In this document: one piece after another, positions 24,892 through 35,234 of the stretch
How positions within the stretch are numbered: position 1 is the first letter of the stretch
Layout of the letters: every line of letters starts with the position of its first letter
Origin: Roseateles amylovorans
Lineage (GTDB): Bacteria > Pseudomonadota > Gammaproteobacteria > Burkholderiales > Burkholderiaceae_C
NCBI RefSeq assembly: GCF_025398155.2
Contig: NZ_CP104562.2
Location: forward strand, 5,890,001 to 5,954,000
Length of the DNA stretch: 64,000 bases
Direction: 5' to 3'
The notes under the pieces: generated by a model
Databases searched by the model: none
What the model was told of the DNA's origin: nothing
Seen by the model: the letters and a program-made list of their open reading frames with translations, nothing else
Made by a program: the position numbers and the translations under genes

Positions 24892-26289
24892 TCAACGCGT
24901 CTTGAATTGCTCGATCACGCCGCGATACCAATGCGCGCTGTCCTTGGCCAGGCGCTGCTGGGTGGCGTAATCGACATGGAACAGGCCGAAGCGCTTCAGG
25001 TAGCCGGAGTTCCATTCGAAGTTGTCCAGCAGGCTCCAGTAGAAATAGCCCCGCACATCCGCGCCCAGCGCCACCGCCTGCGCCACGGCCGACAGGTGGC
25101 CGCGCAGGTAGGCGATGCGGGCCTCGTCGTTGACCCGGCCGTCGACCACGCTGTCCGCATTGGCCATGCCGTTCTCGGTGATGACGATCGGCGGCGGCGT
25201 GTACTCGCGGGTGATGCGCAGCAGATGCTGGGTCAGCGCCTGCGGATAGATTTCCCAGCCCATGTCGGTGAGCCCGAGCTCAGCCGGCGGCGTGACCATC
25301 GACTGCTGACCGTTCTGGCCGTTCAGCAAGCTGCGGGTATAGAAGTTGACGCCCAGGAAATCCAGCGGTTGCTGGATCAGCGCCAGGTCGCCGGGCTGGA
25401 TCTTCGGGGCGTCCGCGCCGAGGTACTCGATGATGTCGGCGGGGTACTGGCCGCGGAAGACCGGGTCCATGTACCAGCGCACATTGGTGCCGTCGTCGAT
25501 GCGTGCGGCGCGGCGGTCATCCTCGCTCTCCGGATTGGCCGGGAACGACGGCGTGTGATTGAGCACGATGCCCAGCTGCGCCTTCGGACCGACCGCCCGC
25601 ATGGCCTGCATCGCCGCGCCATGGGCCATCAGCAGATGGTGGGAAACCTGCACCGCTTCCGCGCGGCTGGTGTGACCCGGCGCGAACTGCGCCGTCTCAT
25701 AGCCCAGGGTGGCGGAGCACCACGGTTCGTTCAAGGTGGCGATGCTGGCCAGGCGGTCGCCGAAGCGGCGCGCGATCTCGGCGGCATAGTCCGCGAACAG
25801 CGGCACCACGTCGCGGGACAGCCAGCCACCGATGCCGTCATCCAGGGCCTGCGGCAGATCCCAGTGATAGAGCGTCGCATGCGGGCGGATGCCGGCGGCA
25901 AGCAGTTCATCGATCAGCCGGTCATAGAAGGCGAAGCCGGCCTCGTTCCAGGCGCCGCGGCCCAGCGGCTGCACCCGCGGCCAGGAGAACGAGAAGCGGT
26001 AGGCCTGCAGGCCCAGCCACTTCATCAGCGCCACGTCCTCGGGATAGCGTCGGTAATGGTCGCAGGCCACGTCGATGTTGGAGCTGTCCTTGATCCGCCC
26101 GGGCTGGGCGCAGAACCGGTCCCAGATCGATTCGCCCTTGCCGTCCTCGCGGGCAGCACCCTCGATCTGGGCGGCGCTGGTGGCGGAGCCCCATTGGAAA
26201 TCGGCGGGCAGGGCCTGGATCAGGTCGCGGATCAGGGCCGTGTCGGTCGCGGGGGTGGAGTCGAGCGGTTTCATGGTCGGTGAGTTCAT
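24892..26289 (-). CDS. Glycoside hydrolase family 1 beta-glucosidase
   Basis: 465 aa with start at 26289 (ATG at 26274 is the alternative; neither has a strong ribosome-binding site). GH1 features: FQWGSATSAAQIEGA near the N-terminus, acid/base Glu in TLNEPWC at about 187, and nucleophile Glu in ITENGMA at about 371, with YFYWSLLDNFEWNSGY near the C-terminus. There is no signal peptide, so it cleaves imported beta-glucosides (for example cellobiose) in the cytoplasm. The gene lies downstream of a TonB receptor and ABC importer and upstream of glk, which defines the pathway uptake, hydrolysis, phosphorylation. Exact substrate is inferred. Confidence 0.93.
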   Translation of the reverse strand: MNSPTMKPLDSTPATDTALIRDLIQALPADFQWGSATSAAQIEGAAREDGKGESIWDRFCAQPGRIKDSSNIDVACDHYRRYPEDVALMKWLGLQAYRFSFSWPRVQPLGRGAWNEAGFAFYDRLIDELLAAGIRPHATLYHWDLPQALDDGIGGWLSRDVVPLFADYAAEIARRFGDRLASIATLNEPWCSATLGYETAQFAPGHTSRAEAVQVSHHLLMAHGAAMQAMRAVGPKAQLGIVLNHTPSFPANPESEDDRRAARIDDGTNVRWYMDPVFRGQYPADIIEYLGADAPKIQPGDLALIQQPLDFLGVNFYTRSLLNGQNGQQSMVTPPAELGLTDMGWEIYPQALTQHLLRITREYTPPPIVITENGMANADSVVDGRVNDEARIAYLRGHLSAVAQAVALGADVRGYFYWSLLDNFEWNSGYLKRFGLFHVDYATQQRLAKDSAHWYRGVIEQFKTR

Positions 26290-26323
26290 GGCGAGAAAGA
26301 TCGTTGTGAGGGCCGATCGGGCA

Positions 26324-27208
26324 TCAGCCGCGCACCGCGCCGGCGGTGAGGCCGGAGACCAGGCGCCGTGCGCTGAGGACATAGGCGACCAGGAGCGGCA
26401 GCATCGCGATGGCGCTGCCGATCATGAGTGCGCCCCATTCGGTGTTGTTGGGGGTCTGCATCGAGCGCAGCGCCAGCGGCAGGGTGTAGTGCTCGGGCGA
26501 GCGCATCACCACCAGCGGTGCGACGAAGTTGTTCCAGGAGGCGATGAAAGTGATCAGCCCCAAGGTGCCGAGTGCGGGCTTGAGCAGCGGCAGCACCACG
26601 CTGCGGAAGATGCGGAACTCGCTGCAGCCATCCATGCGGGCCGCATCGATCAGGTCGCGCGGAATCGCCGATCCGATGTATTGCCGCATCAGGAAGATGC
26701 CCAGCGCGCTGGCGGCCGCCGGCACATACAGCGCGCGGGGTTCGTCGATCCAGCCCAGCGCATCCATCACCATGAAGCTGGGGATCATGTGCAGGAAGCT
26801 CGGCAGCATCATCGAGCCCAGCACCAGCGCGAACAGCGGGCGCTTGAAGCGGAACTGATAGATGGCGAAGGCATAGCCAGCCATCGAGCACAGCAGCAGG
26901 TTGAGCAGCGTGGTCATGCCGGCCACATACAGGCTCATGCCCAGGTTGCGCCAGAACGGCAGCCGTTCCTCCAGCAGATGCAGGTTGGACAGCGCCTGGC
27001 TGCCAAACCACAACGGCGGCGGCGAGTTGAAGATCTCGGTGCGCCCGTGAGTGGCAAACACGAAGGTGAAGTACAGCGGCGCGACCAGCACCGCCGCGCC
27101 CGCCAGGATCAGCGTCCAGGCCAGCCAGGGTCGCGACAGCCACGCGCGCCCAGGCCAGGCGTCCCGGCCCGCGGGCAAGGGTTGCGGCATCACGTCAGCC
27201 CGCTTCAT
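26324..27208 (-). CDS. ABC sugar transporter permease, MalG-like (CUT1)
   Basis: 294 aa. The ATG at 27208 has GAGG 5 bp ahead and lies inside the end of the other permease gene (14-bp overlap). Six membrane segments are apparent. The cytoplasmic EAA loop reads IPRDLIDAARMDGCSEFRIFR, followed by LPLLKPALGTLGLITFIASWN, diagnostic of the MalG side of CUT1 importers. It pairs with the adjacent MalF-like permease and the solute-binding protein. No ATPase gene is present in the cluster. Confidence 0.92.
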   Translation of the reverse strand: MKRADVMPQPLPAGRDAWPGRAWLSRPWLAWTLILAGAAVLVAPLYFTFVFATHGRTEIFNSPPPLWFGSQALSNLHLLEERLPFWRNLGMSLYVAGMTTLLNLLLCSMAGYAFAIYQFRFKRPLFALVLGSMMLPSFLHMIPSFMVMDALGWIDEPRALYVPAAASALGIFLMRQYIGSAIPRDLIDAARMDGCSEFRIFRSVVLPLLKPALGTLGLITFIASWNNFVAPLVVMRSPEHYTLPLALRSMQTPNNTEWGALMIGSAIAMLPLLVAYVLSARRLVSGLTAGAVRG

Positions 27209-28190
27209 GGGCACCTCGCGCATCACGGCCGAACAGCCGGGCATTCAGCCAGGTCAGCGCGGCGATGAGGATGAACAGCAGCCACGACACCGCGGAGGCG
27301 GTGCCGAAGTCGCCGTCGTTGAACGCGAGCCGGTACATGAAGATCGCGCTGGTCATCACCGACTGGCTCACACCCTTCTCTGAATCGACCAGGATGAAGG
27401 GCTCTTCGAACAGCTGCAAGTTGCCGATGAGCGTGAGCGTCACGGCGAAGAAGATCATCGGCTTGAGCAGCGGCAGCGTCACATGGCGGAACTGCTGCCA
27501 GGTGGACGCGCCATCCAGGGTCGCCGCCTCGTAGAGGTCCTGGTCGATCACCTGCAGCGCCGACAGATACAGCACCAGGTTCCAGCCCAGGTAGCGCCAG
27601 AACACGACGAAGGCCACCGCAGGCCGGGTGGTGTCCGCATCGCCCAGCCAGTCGATCGGCCCCCCACGGGCGAGCTGCGCCGCCTCCAGCGGACTGCCGA
27701 TGAACGGCAGCCGGGTCAGCTCCGACAGGGCGGCGTTGATCAGCCCGTAGTCCTTGGAATAGAGCGTGCTGAAGATCAGCGCGATGGCCACGCTGGAGGT
27801 GATGTAGGGCACGAAATAGGCGCCCACCAGGAGATCGCGGCCGCGCTTGACCTGCCGATGGATGAAGTACGCCAGCGGCAGCGCCACCAGGTGCTGCGGT
27901 GCGCCGGACACCAGCGCGAACCACAGGGTGTTGAGCAGCGAGTCGTGGAACCAGGGATCGGTGATCGCGTACCAGTAGTTCTCCAGCCCGACGCTGTGCA
28001 TCGTGTGCAGACCCTCGGCCGGGTTCCATTGCTGGAAGGACAGGTAGATCGAGAACAGCAGCGGGAAGAGCCCGAAGACCAGGAACACCACGAAGAACGG
28101 CGCCAGGAACAGGTAAGGCGCCCAGCCTCGTGCGCGCATGCCGCGTGAGGACGGGCGCGACCCTGTGGACAACGAAGCGCGGCGCATCAT
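27195..28190 (-). CDS. ABC sugar transporter permease, MalF-like (CUT1)
   Basis: 331 aa. The first membrane segment (APYLFLAPFFVVFLVFGLF) is followed by SIYLSFQQWNP, then five more. The EAA loop is DLYEAATLDGASTWQQFRHV, followed by LPLLKPMIFF. It forms the heterodimeric membrane channel with the MalG-like permease. A second ATG lies one codon inside the annotated start. It begins 12 bp after the stop of the solute-binding protein gene, so one transcript is expected. Confidence 0.92.
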   Translation of the reverse strand: MMRRASLSTGSRPSSRGMRARGWAPYLFLAPFFVVFLVFGLFPLLFSIYLSFQQWNPAEGLHTMHSVGLENYWYAITDPWFHDSLLNTLWFALVSGAPQHLVALPLAYFIHRQVKRGRDLLVGAYFVPYITSSVAIALIFSTLYSKDYGLINAALSELTRLPFIGSPLEAAQLARGGPIDWLGDADTTRPAVAFVVFWRYLGWNLVLYLSALQVIDQDLYEAATLDGASTWQQFRHVTLPLLKPMIFFAVTLTLIGNLQLFEEPFILVDSEKGVSQSVMTSAIFMYRLAFNDGDFGTASAVSWLLFILIAALTWLNARLFGRDARGAHEAG

Positions 28191-28202
28191 GGGCGGCTTT
28201 CT

Positions 28203-29753
<1,551 letters not shown>

Positions 29754-29760
29754 GCGGGCA

Positions 29761-32214
29761 TCAGAAGTTGTAGCCAGCGTTCACGCCGAACGTCCGCGGC
29801 GGCGCGTACTGTGCGCTCCAGATCGGGTTGTTCGCGTAGCTGCCCGAGCTGCCGGCGCTGGTCTTGATCTTCTCGTCGGAGACGTTGCGAACGAAGCCGT
29901 CCACATACCAGTTCTTCTTCGAGCTGTAGCGCAGGCTGATGTCGGCCGTGGAATAGGCCTTCTGACGGTCGCCCTCGCCCAGGTTGAACACCGACAGCCA
30001 GTTGGCGGTCTGGTAGTGGAAGCTGATGCGCGGCGCGATCTGATCGCCGTTGGACAGCGGGAAGGTGTGCTCGTACATCAGCTGCAGCGCGAACTTCGGC
30101 GCATGCGGCAGGTCGTTGCCGGTGACGTCCACGCAGTTGCCACCCAGGGTCGCATCGAAGCAGGTCGGCAGCGCATAGTCGTTGGACGCGGCCACCAGTT
30201 GCCCCAGCTTGGTCTTGGTGTAGCTGGCACTGAACTGCAGACGGTCGTCCGGCGTGATCAGCACGGCGCTTTCCACTTCCAGGCCGGAGACCTTCGCGCC
30301 TTCGGCATTGCTGTAGGCGAACTGGCGGTTGCCGTTGACGATGACCGGTGCGCTGAACTGGAAGTCCTTGAACTTCATGTGGTAAGCGCTGACGTTGAAG
30401 GTCATGCGGCCATCCCACAGCGTGGTCTTGTAGCCGACCTCGTAGTTGGTCAGCGTTTCCGGACCGTAGAGCAGGCCGCCGTCGCCGGAGCCGCCCGACT
30501 TGTAGCCGGTGGCGATGCTGCCGTAGACCATCTGCGTCTTGCTCAGGTCGTAGGCGGCGCGGGCCAGCCAGGTCGTCTTGCTGCCGGTGTAGTGGGCATC
30601 GTTGATGTTGCCGGCGGTGTAGCCGTTGGCCGGATCGGTCGGGTCGATCGTCGGGTTCAACGGGATCTGCGGCGCGGCGGCGTTGCCGGCCCAGGTCCAG
30701 CCACGGCCACCAATGTTCTTGCGATCGTCGTGCGTGTAGCGCAGACCACCGGTCACATGGAACGCATCGGTGAGGTTCCAGGTCGCCTGACCGAAGACCG
30801 CCTTGGAATCGACCGTCTCCTTGGGCTGGATGAACGACCCCTGCCAGCTCACGGTGCCCTGCTGAGTGCCGTTCATGATGGGGATGTCAAAGCGGATGGC
30901 ATTGTCTTCCGCCGCGTAATACAGGCCCAGCACCCAGTCGATGGTCTGCTTCTCGGTGCTTTGCAGCGTCAGCTCATGGCTGGAGCTGCGATAGCTGGTC
31001 CACACGGTGTTGTTGGCCTGGTAGGTGGCGCCGGTGGTGAAGCTGGTCGGCACATTGACGCCGCCGTCCTGGTCGTAGGTGCCCGATCCCTTGAAATGGG
31101 TGTAGCCGGCCACATACGCCAGGGCCATGCCGCCCAGGTCGTATTCCATGCGGCTGCGCACCGAGGTGGAATCACGCTTGAGCGTGGGCGCGGTGTCGAT
31201 CAGCGCGGACCAGAAGTTCTGGCCGGCGCGCGGCGTCTGCATCAGGCTCATCGCGGGCGTGCCGCGATCGGCGAACTGCTCCAGCGACAGGTCCCAGCGG
31301 AACTGGCTGGTCGGCTTCCACAAGAAGCTCAGGCGGGCTGCAGTCTGATCCTGGGCGTTGTACTTCGGACCGCCGGTGACGAACAGGTTGTAGTTGATGG
31401 GCTGGAAGCCAGCCAGGCTGCCGCCATTCGAGGCCGAGTACGCCGCTTGCTGTTGCGCCAGCGTGTATTGGGTCGGCTTCTGGTAGTCGACGTAGCCATC
31501 ATGCTGCTCATGCATGAAGGCCACGCGCATCGCGGCGGTGTCGGTCAGCGGGATGTTGACCGCGCCCTTCACGCCCAGGCGGTTGTAGCTGCCGGTGCCG
31601 CCTTCGAAGTAGCCGGACTGGTCTTTCAGCACCGGCTTGGCCGTCTTCATGTTGATGGCGCCGACGGTGGAGTTGCGGCCCCACAGCGTGCCCTGCGGGC
31701 CGCGCAGGACTTCCACGCCGTCCAGGTCGAACAGCAGCGTGGCCGCGCCTTCGGGGCGCGGCGCGAAGACGCCGTCCACGAACAGGGCGACTTCCGGATC
31801 CGCATATTCGGTCTTGGCCGAGTCGTTGCCGATGCCGCGCAAGGTGATGCTGACGATGCCGTGGTCACCCTGGCCGGTGCCCTGCATGCTGGGCACCAGG
31901 TTGAACACATCCAGCAGGTTCTTGACGTGGGCGTCTTCCAGGGTGGAGGCGCTGATCGCGGTGACCGACACCGGCGTCTTCTGCAGCGAGCTGGCACGCT
32001 TGGTGGCGGTGACCACCACCTGCGGCAGCGCCTTGGATTCTCGAGCGTCGCTCGAGCCCGACGCGGTGGTCGAGGATTCCTGTTGGGGCGCGGGCGCCGG
32101 ACTGTCGTTGGGGCCGGACTGGGCGTGAACAGCGCCAGCCATCAGCGCGAGAACGGCAAGGTGGACGGGGGTAGCCAGACCGAAGCGCGGCCGGCGGGAT
32201 GGGGTAGCACTCAT
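29761..32214 (-). CDS. TonB-dependent outer-membrane receptor for carbohydrate uptake
   Basis: 817 aa from the ATG at 32214, with GGAGACAAC upstream; the open frame further upstream crosses the promoter region. Signal peptide to about residue 35 (cleaved near VHAQSG), a Pro/Gln/Ser-rich linker, then a TonB-box-like segment (LPQVVVTATKRASSLQKTPVSV), the plug (LLDVFNLVPSMQ, GDHGIVSITLRGIGND, GPQGTLWGRNSTVGAINM) and a 22-strand barrel ending TFGVNAGYNF with terminal Phe. No N-terminal signalling domain is seen. It is first in the run towards solute-binding protein, permeases, beta-glucosidase and glk. Its promoter overlaps a LacI-type operator. Substrate is inferred from context to be a beta-glucoside. 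Confidence 0.94.
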   Translation of the reverse strand: MSATPSRRPRFGLATPVHLAVLALMAGAVHAQSGPNDSPAPAPQQESSTTASGSSDARESKALPQVVVTATKRASSLQKTPVSVTAISASTLEDAHVKNLLDVFNLVPSMQGTGQGDHGIVSITLRGIGNDSAKTEYADPEVALFVDGVFAPRPEGAATLLFDLDGVEVLRGPQGTLWGRNSTVGAINMKTAKPVLKDQSGYFEGGTGSYNRLGVKGAVNIPLTDTAAMRVAFMHEQHDGYVDYQKPTQYTLAQQQAAYSASNGGSLAGFQPINYNLFVTGGPKYNAQDQTAARLSFLWKPTSQFRWDLSLEQFADRGTPAMSLMQTPRAGQNFWSALIDTAPTLKRDSTSVRSRMEYDLGGMALAYVAGYTHFKGSGTYDQDGGVNVPTSFTTGATYQANNTVWTSYRSSSHELTLQSTEKQTIDWVLGLYYAAEDNAIRFDIPIMNGTQQGTVSWQGSFIQPKETVDSKAVFGQATWNLTDAFHVTGGLRYTHDDRKNIGGRGWTWAGNAAAPQIPLNPTIDPTDPANGYTAGNINDAHYTGSKTTWLARAAYDLSKTQMVYGSIATGYKSGGSGDGGLLYGPETLTNYEVGYKTTLWDGRMTFNVSAYHMKFKDFQFSAPVIVNGNRQFAYSNAEGAKVSGLEVESAVLITPDDRLQFSASYTKTKLGQLVAASNDYALPTCFDATLGGNCVDVTGNDLPHAPKFALQLMYEHTFPLSNGDQIAPRISFHYQTANWLSVFNLGEGDRQKAYSTADISLRYSSKKNWYVDGFVRNVSDEKIKTSAGSSGSYANNPIWSAQYAPPRTFGVNAGYNF

Positions 32215-32273
32215 GTTGTCTCCAGGGTGGGCTTTTGGAAGCTCTTTACCGCTTGTTCTTGTAATTTGAATAC

Positions 32274-32303
32274 ATCGTAGGCAAGCCATGACAACGTTGT
32301 CAA
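32274..32303 (-). promoter_or_regulatory. Sigma-70-type promoter of the TonB receptor operon
   Basis: On the minus strand: -35 TTGACA (32303-32298, perfect), an 18-bp spacer and -10 TACGAT (32279-32274). Expected start of transcription is about 32267, some 50 bp ahead of the ATG. The -35 box lies inside the first operator. Confidence 0.7.
32289..32302. promoter_or_regulatory. LacI-family operator 1
   Basis: Perfect 14-bp palindrome TGACAACGTTGTCA with the central CG typical of LacI-family sites. It covers the -35 element of the TonB receptor promoter. The likely ligand is the LacI-type regulator encoded at 34090-35166. Confidence 0.82.
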
Positions 32304-32311
32304 CGGGAAGA

Positions 32312-32342
32312 TTGACATCGTTGTCATTTGCGGCACTATCAT
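32312..32342 (+). promoter_or_regulatory. Candidate promoter of the halogenase gene
   Basis: On the plus strand: -35 TTGACA (32312-32317) and a TATCAT box (32337-32342) with a 19-bp spacer, one to two bp longer than optimal. The -35 lies inside operator 2. Confidence 0.45.
32313..32326. promoter_or_regulatory. LacI-family operator 2
   Basis: TGACATCGTTGTCA is the same palindrome as operator 1 with one mismatch. Centres of the two sites are 24 bp apart. It covers the candidate -35 element for the divergent halogenase gene. Confidence 0.78.
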
Positions 32343-32517
32343 TTACCCGTAGTTCCCTCGTAGTCCCGCTACGCTGTCCCCGAGGCGGCGGCGCGACAAA
32401 CGATGCATCGGCACCACAAACGGTCGGGATCCCGATGACGACGCGACACTCGGCCCCTTGCAGGGTGTTGGAATCGCGCGATCGACGGACCCGCCACTGC
32501 ATTGCGGAGACAAGCGC

Positions 32518-34074
32518 ATGAAGCCCATCCAGGACGTTCTCATCGTCGGCGGCGGCACGGCCGGCTGGCTGACGGCCGCCTTCCTCGCCCGCCATCTGGG
32601 CACCTCACACGGCGGCATCCGGATCACGCTGGTGGAATCCAGCGACATCGGAATCATCGGCGTCGGCGAAGGCACCTTTCCCTCGATCCGCGGCACGCTC
32701 GCCGCCATCGGCATTTCCGAAGCGCGCTTTCTGCAGGCCTGCTCCGCCACCTTCAAGCAGGGCATCCGCTTCGACCATTGGGTGCGGCCGCCCGGCGTGC
32801 CCGGTCACGACCATTACTTCCATCCGTTCAGTCTGCCCAGCCAGCGGCCCGGTGCCCCCGAGTTGTTGCCGTACTGGCTGCAGGGCGACGCCGGTCCGGG
32901 CGTGGCCTTCGCCGAGGCGGTGACGCTGCAGAAGGCGGTGGTGGACGCCCGCCATGGCCCCAAGCGCGTCGGCGACGCCGACTTCATGGGGCCGCTGAAC
33001 TATGCCTATCACTTCGATGCCGGCCGCTTTGCCACGCTGCTGGCGGAGCAGGGCCAGGCGCTCGGCGTGCGGCGGGTGGTGGCCACGGTGGATCGGGTCG
33101 ATCTCGATGAACACGGCGCGATTGCGGCCGTGCACACCCAGGAAAAAGGCCCGCTGACCGCCGATCTCTACATCGACTGCAGCGGCTTCCGGGCCCGGTT
33201 GATCGGCGAGGCGATGGGCTCGCCGTTCAAGTCAGTGAACGATGTGCTGTTTGTCGACCGCGCCCTGGCGATGCAGGTGCCCTACGAGCGCCCCGACACG
33301 CCGATCGCCTCCTGCACCATCGCCACAGCGCAGGAGAACGGCTGGACCTGGGACATCGGCCTGCAGGAGCGGCGCGGCATCGGCCATGTCTACAGCAGCC
33401 GCCACACCGATGACGACGCGGCGGAGCAGGTGCTGCGGCGCTACATCGGCCCGGCGTCGGAGGCGCTGTCACCACGCCGCCTGGTGCTCAACGTCGGTTA
33501 CCGCGAGACCCAATGGGTGAAGAACTGCGTGGCGGTCGGGCTCTCCGGCGGCTTCCTTGAGCCGTTGGAATCCTCGGGCATCGGCCTGATCGAAACGGCG
33601 GCCTACCTCATCAGCCATCTGTTCCCGTTCGACGGCGACATGGCGCCGGTGGCCCGCCACTTCAATGACTTCATGCGGGAACGCTATGCCCGCATCGTCG
33701 ATTTCATCAAGCTGCATTACGGCCTGACCCAACGCCGCGACACCGCCTTCTGGCGCGACAACGCCGATCCCGCCAGCTTCCCCGACGCGCTGCGCGAGCG
33801 CCTGGCGATGTGGCGCAGCCGGCCGCCGCAGCGGCTGGACTTCATCACCGACCTGGAGATGTACCTGCCGGCGAGCTGGCAATACGTGCTCTACGGCATG
33901 GAGTTCAAGACCGAGCTCGGCGCCGCGCGCGCCGGATTGCGGCGAGGCACGGAGGCCCGGCAGGAGTTCCAGGCGATCGCCGCGCTGGGTGCCCATGCGC
34001 GGCGAGACCTGCCGCCGCATCGTGCCCTGATCGATCAGATGATGAGCAAGGCCGGGGTGAAGCTGGCCGCCTGA
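32518..34074 (+). CDS. Flavin-dependent tryptophan halogenase family protein
   Basis: 518 aa from the ATG at 32518 with GGAG 9 bp ahead. FAD-binding GGGTAGW at about 11-17. Compared from memory with RebH/PrnA: the catalytic Lys is kept (SATFKQG, about residue 80), the catalytic Glu is kept (LEPLESSGIG, about 350), and the WxWxIP signature reads WTWDIGL (about 276), with Pro replaced by Gly. Homologues of this kind recur beside TonB receptors and LacI regulators in carbohydrate loci of Proteobacteria and their true reaction is unknown; free tryptophan chlorination should not be assumed. No flavin reductase gene is adjacent. Divergent from the TonB receptor and sharing its operators, it probably belongs to the same regulon. 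Confidence 0.88.
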   Translation: MKPIQDVLIVGGGTAGWLTAAFLARHLGTSHGGIRITLVESSDIGIIGVGEGTFPSIRGTLAAIGISEARFLQACSATFKQGIRFDHWVRPPGVPGHDHYFHPFSLPSQRPGAPELLPYWLQGDAGPGVAFAEAVTLQKAVVDARHGPKRVGDADFMGPLNYAYHFDAGRFATLLAEQGQALGVRRVVATVDRVDLDEHGAIAAVHTQEKGPLTADLYIDCSGFRARLIGEAMGSPFKSVNDVLFVDRALAMQVPYERPDTPIASCTIATAQENGWTWDIGLQERRGIGHVYSSRHTDDDAAEQVLRRYIGPASEALSPRRLVLNVGYRETQWVKNCVAVGLSGGFLEPLESSGIGLIETAAYLISHLFPFDGDMAPVARHFNDFMRERYARIVDFIKLHYGLTQRRDTAFWRDNADPASFPDALRERLAMWRSRPPQRLDFITDLEMYLPASWQYVLYGMEFKTELGAARAGLRRGTEARQEFQAIAALGAHARRDLPPHRALIDQMMSKAGVKLAA

Positions 34075-34089
34075 GCCGGCAGGCCTGCA

Positions 34090-35166
34090 TCAAGCCTTCT
34101 TGAGCCTCGACGGCTTGGCCGACAAGGCGGCCGTCGAATCCCGCACGATCAGCTCATGCTTGAGCACGCGGTGCATCGCGCGGCGCTCGGCCCCGCTCGG
34201 CGCGGCGGCATCGCCCCGACCGCCGCCGGCGCCGCCGACCAGCAGGTCCACCGCTGCGCGTGCCATTTCATCCATCGGCTGACGCACCGTGGTCAGCGGC
34301 GGCCAGACGCGCGAGGCAGCCGGCGTGTCGTCGAAGCCGACGATCGACAGATCCCCCGGCACCGCCAGGCCCAGCCGCTGCGCCGCCGCCAGCACGCCCA
34401 GCGCCATGTCGTCATTGCTGGCAAAGACGGCGGTCGGGCGTTGGCGCCGGCTCAGCAGCTGATAGGCCGCCTCCACGCCGGAATCGAAGGTGAAGTCGCC
34501 CTGCACCACCAGGTCTTTGTCGAGCGCCATGCGGTGCGACTTCAGGGCGGCCAGATAGCCTTGGTGGCGCCGCTTGGCGGCCACCTGGTCCTTGGCGCCT
34601 TTGATGATGGCGATGCGCTGGTGACCGAGGCTGATCAGCAGGTTGGTGATCTCTTCGGCGGCATGGATGTCATCCATGCGGACGCTGGGCAAGTCCGGGT
34701 TGTCGGCCGCCGGCGAGATCAGCACGCACGGCGTGTGGTTGTCGCGCAGCGCCTTGAGCACCTGCGGGTTGTCGCACAGCGGCGGGGTGAGGATCATGCC
34801 GTCCGGTCGCAAGGCCGAGACCATGCGGTCCACCTGCATCGCCAGGTCGGGGGCATCGTTGTGCAGGGATTCGACGACCAGGTGATAGCCGGCCTCCCGG
34901 CAACGCAGGGTCGCGCCCTGCTGCACCCCGCCGACGAAGGCAGCGCTGGGATCGTAGTAGAGCAGGCCGATCAGGAAGGAGCGCCCGCCCGCCAGGCTGC
35001 GGGCCGACTGCTTGGGCCGGTAGTTGAGCCGGGCCACGACCTGCAGCACCTGCTCGCGGGTCTCGGAATGGACGCCGGACTCCTGGTTGACCACGCGGGA
35101 GACGGTCTTGATCGAGACCCCGGCTTCGCGGGCGACATCGATGATGGTGGCTGATTTGGGCGGCAT
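34090..35166 (-). CDS. LacI-family transcriptional regulator of the carbohydrate locus
   Basis: 358 aa from the ATG at 35166 (MPPKSATIIDVAREAGVS), which places the HTH at the expected N-terminus. HTH plus hinge: TIIDVAREAGVSIKTVSRVVN and YRPKQSARSLAGGRS, the hinge helix that inserts at the central CG of such operators. The periplasmic-binding-protein-like domain follows (LIGLLYYDPSAAFVGGVQ, AVFASNDDMALGVL, VGFDDTPAASRVWPPLTTV). A Gly/Asp/Ala-rich insertion lies at about 315-330. It is convergent with the halogenase gene and probably binds the two palindromes at 32289-32326, released by the sugar or a product of its breakdown. Confidence 0.93.
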   Translation of the reverse strand: MPPKSATIIDVAREAGVSIKTVSRVVNQESGVHSETREQVLQVVARLNYRPKQSARSLAGGRSFLIGLLYYDPSAAFVGGVQQGATLRCREAGYHLVVESLHNDAPDLAMQVDRMVSALRPDGMILTPPLCDNPQVLKALRDNHTPCVLISPAADNPDLPSVRMDDIHAAEEITNLLISLGHQRIAIIKGAKDQVAAKRRHQGYLAALKSHRMALDKDLVVQGDFTFDSGVEAAYQLLSRRQRPTAVFASNDDMALGVLAAAQRLGLAVPGDLSIVGFDDTPAASRVWPPLTTVRQPMDEMARAAVDLLVGGAGGGRGDAAAPSGAERRAMHRVLKHELIVRDSTAALSAKPSRLKKA

Positions 35167-35234
35167 GGCAGGGTGAGAGTCCCCAGGGGTGTCGCCGCAG
35201 TGTGCCATCGCCGGGCCGCGGGTGCTGGCGAGTC

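Larger units (their letters stand above)
32215..32517. other. Divergent regulatory region between TonB receptor and halogenase genes
   Basis: 303 bp holding two operator palindromes and two facing promoter candidates, described separately. The part at about 32345-32517 is the halogenase leader, in which I see no further structure. Confidence 0.8.
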
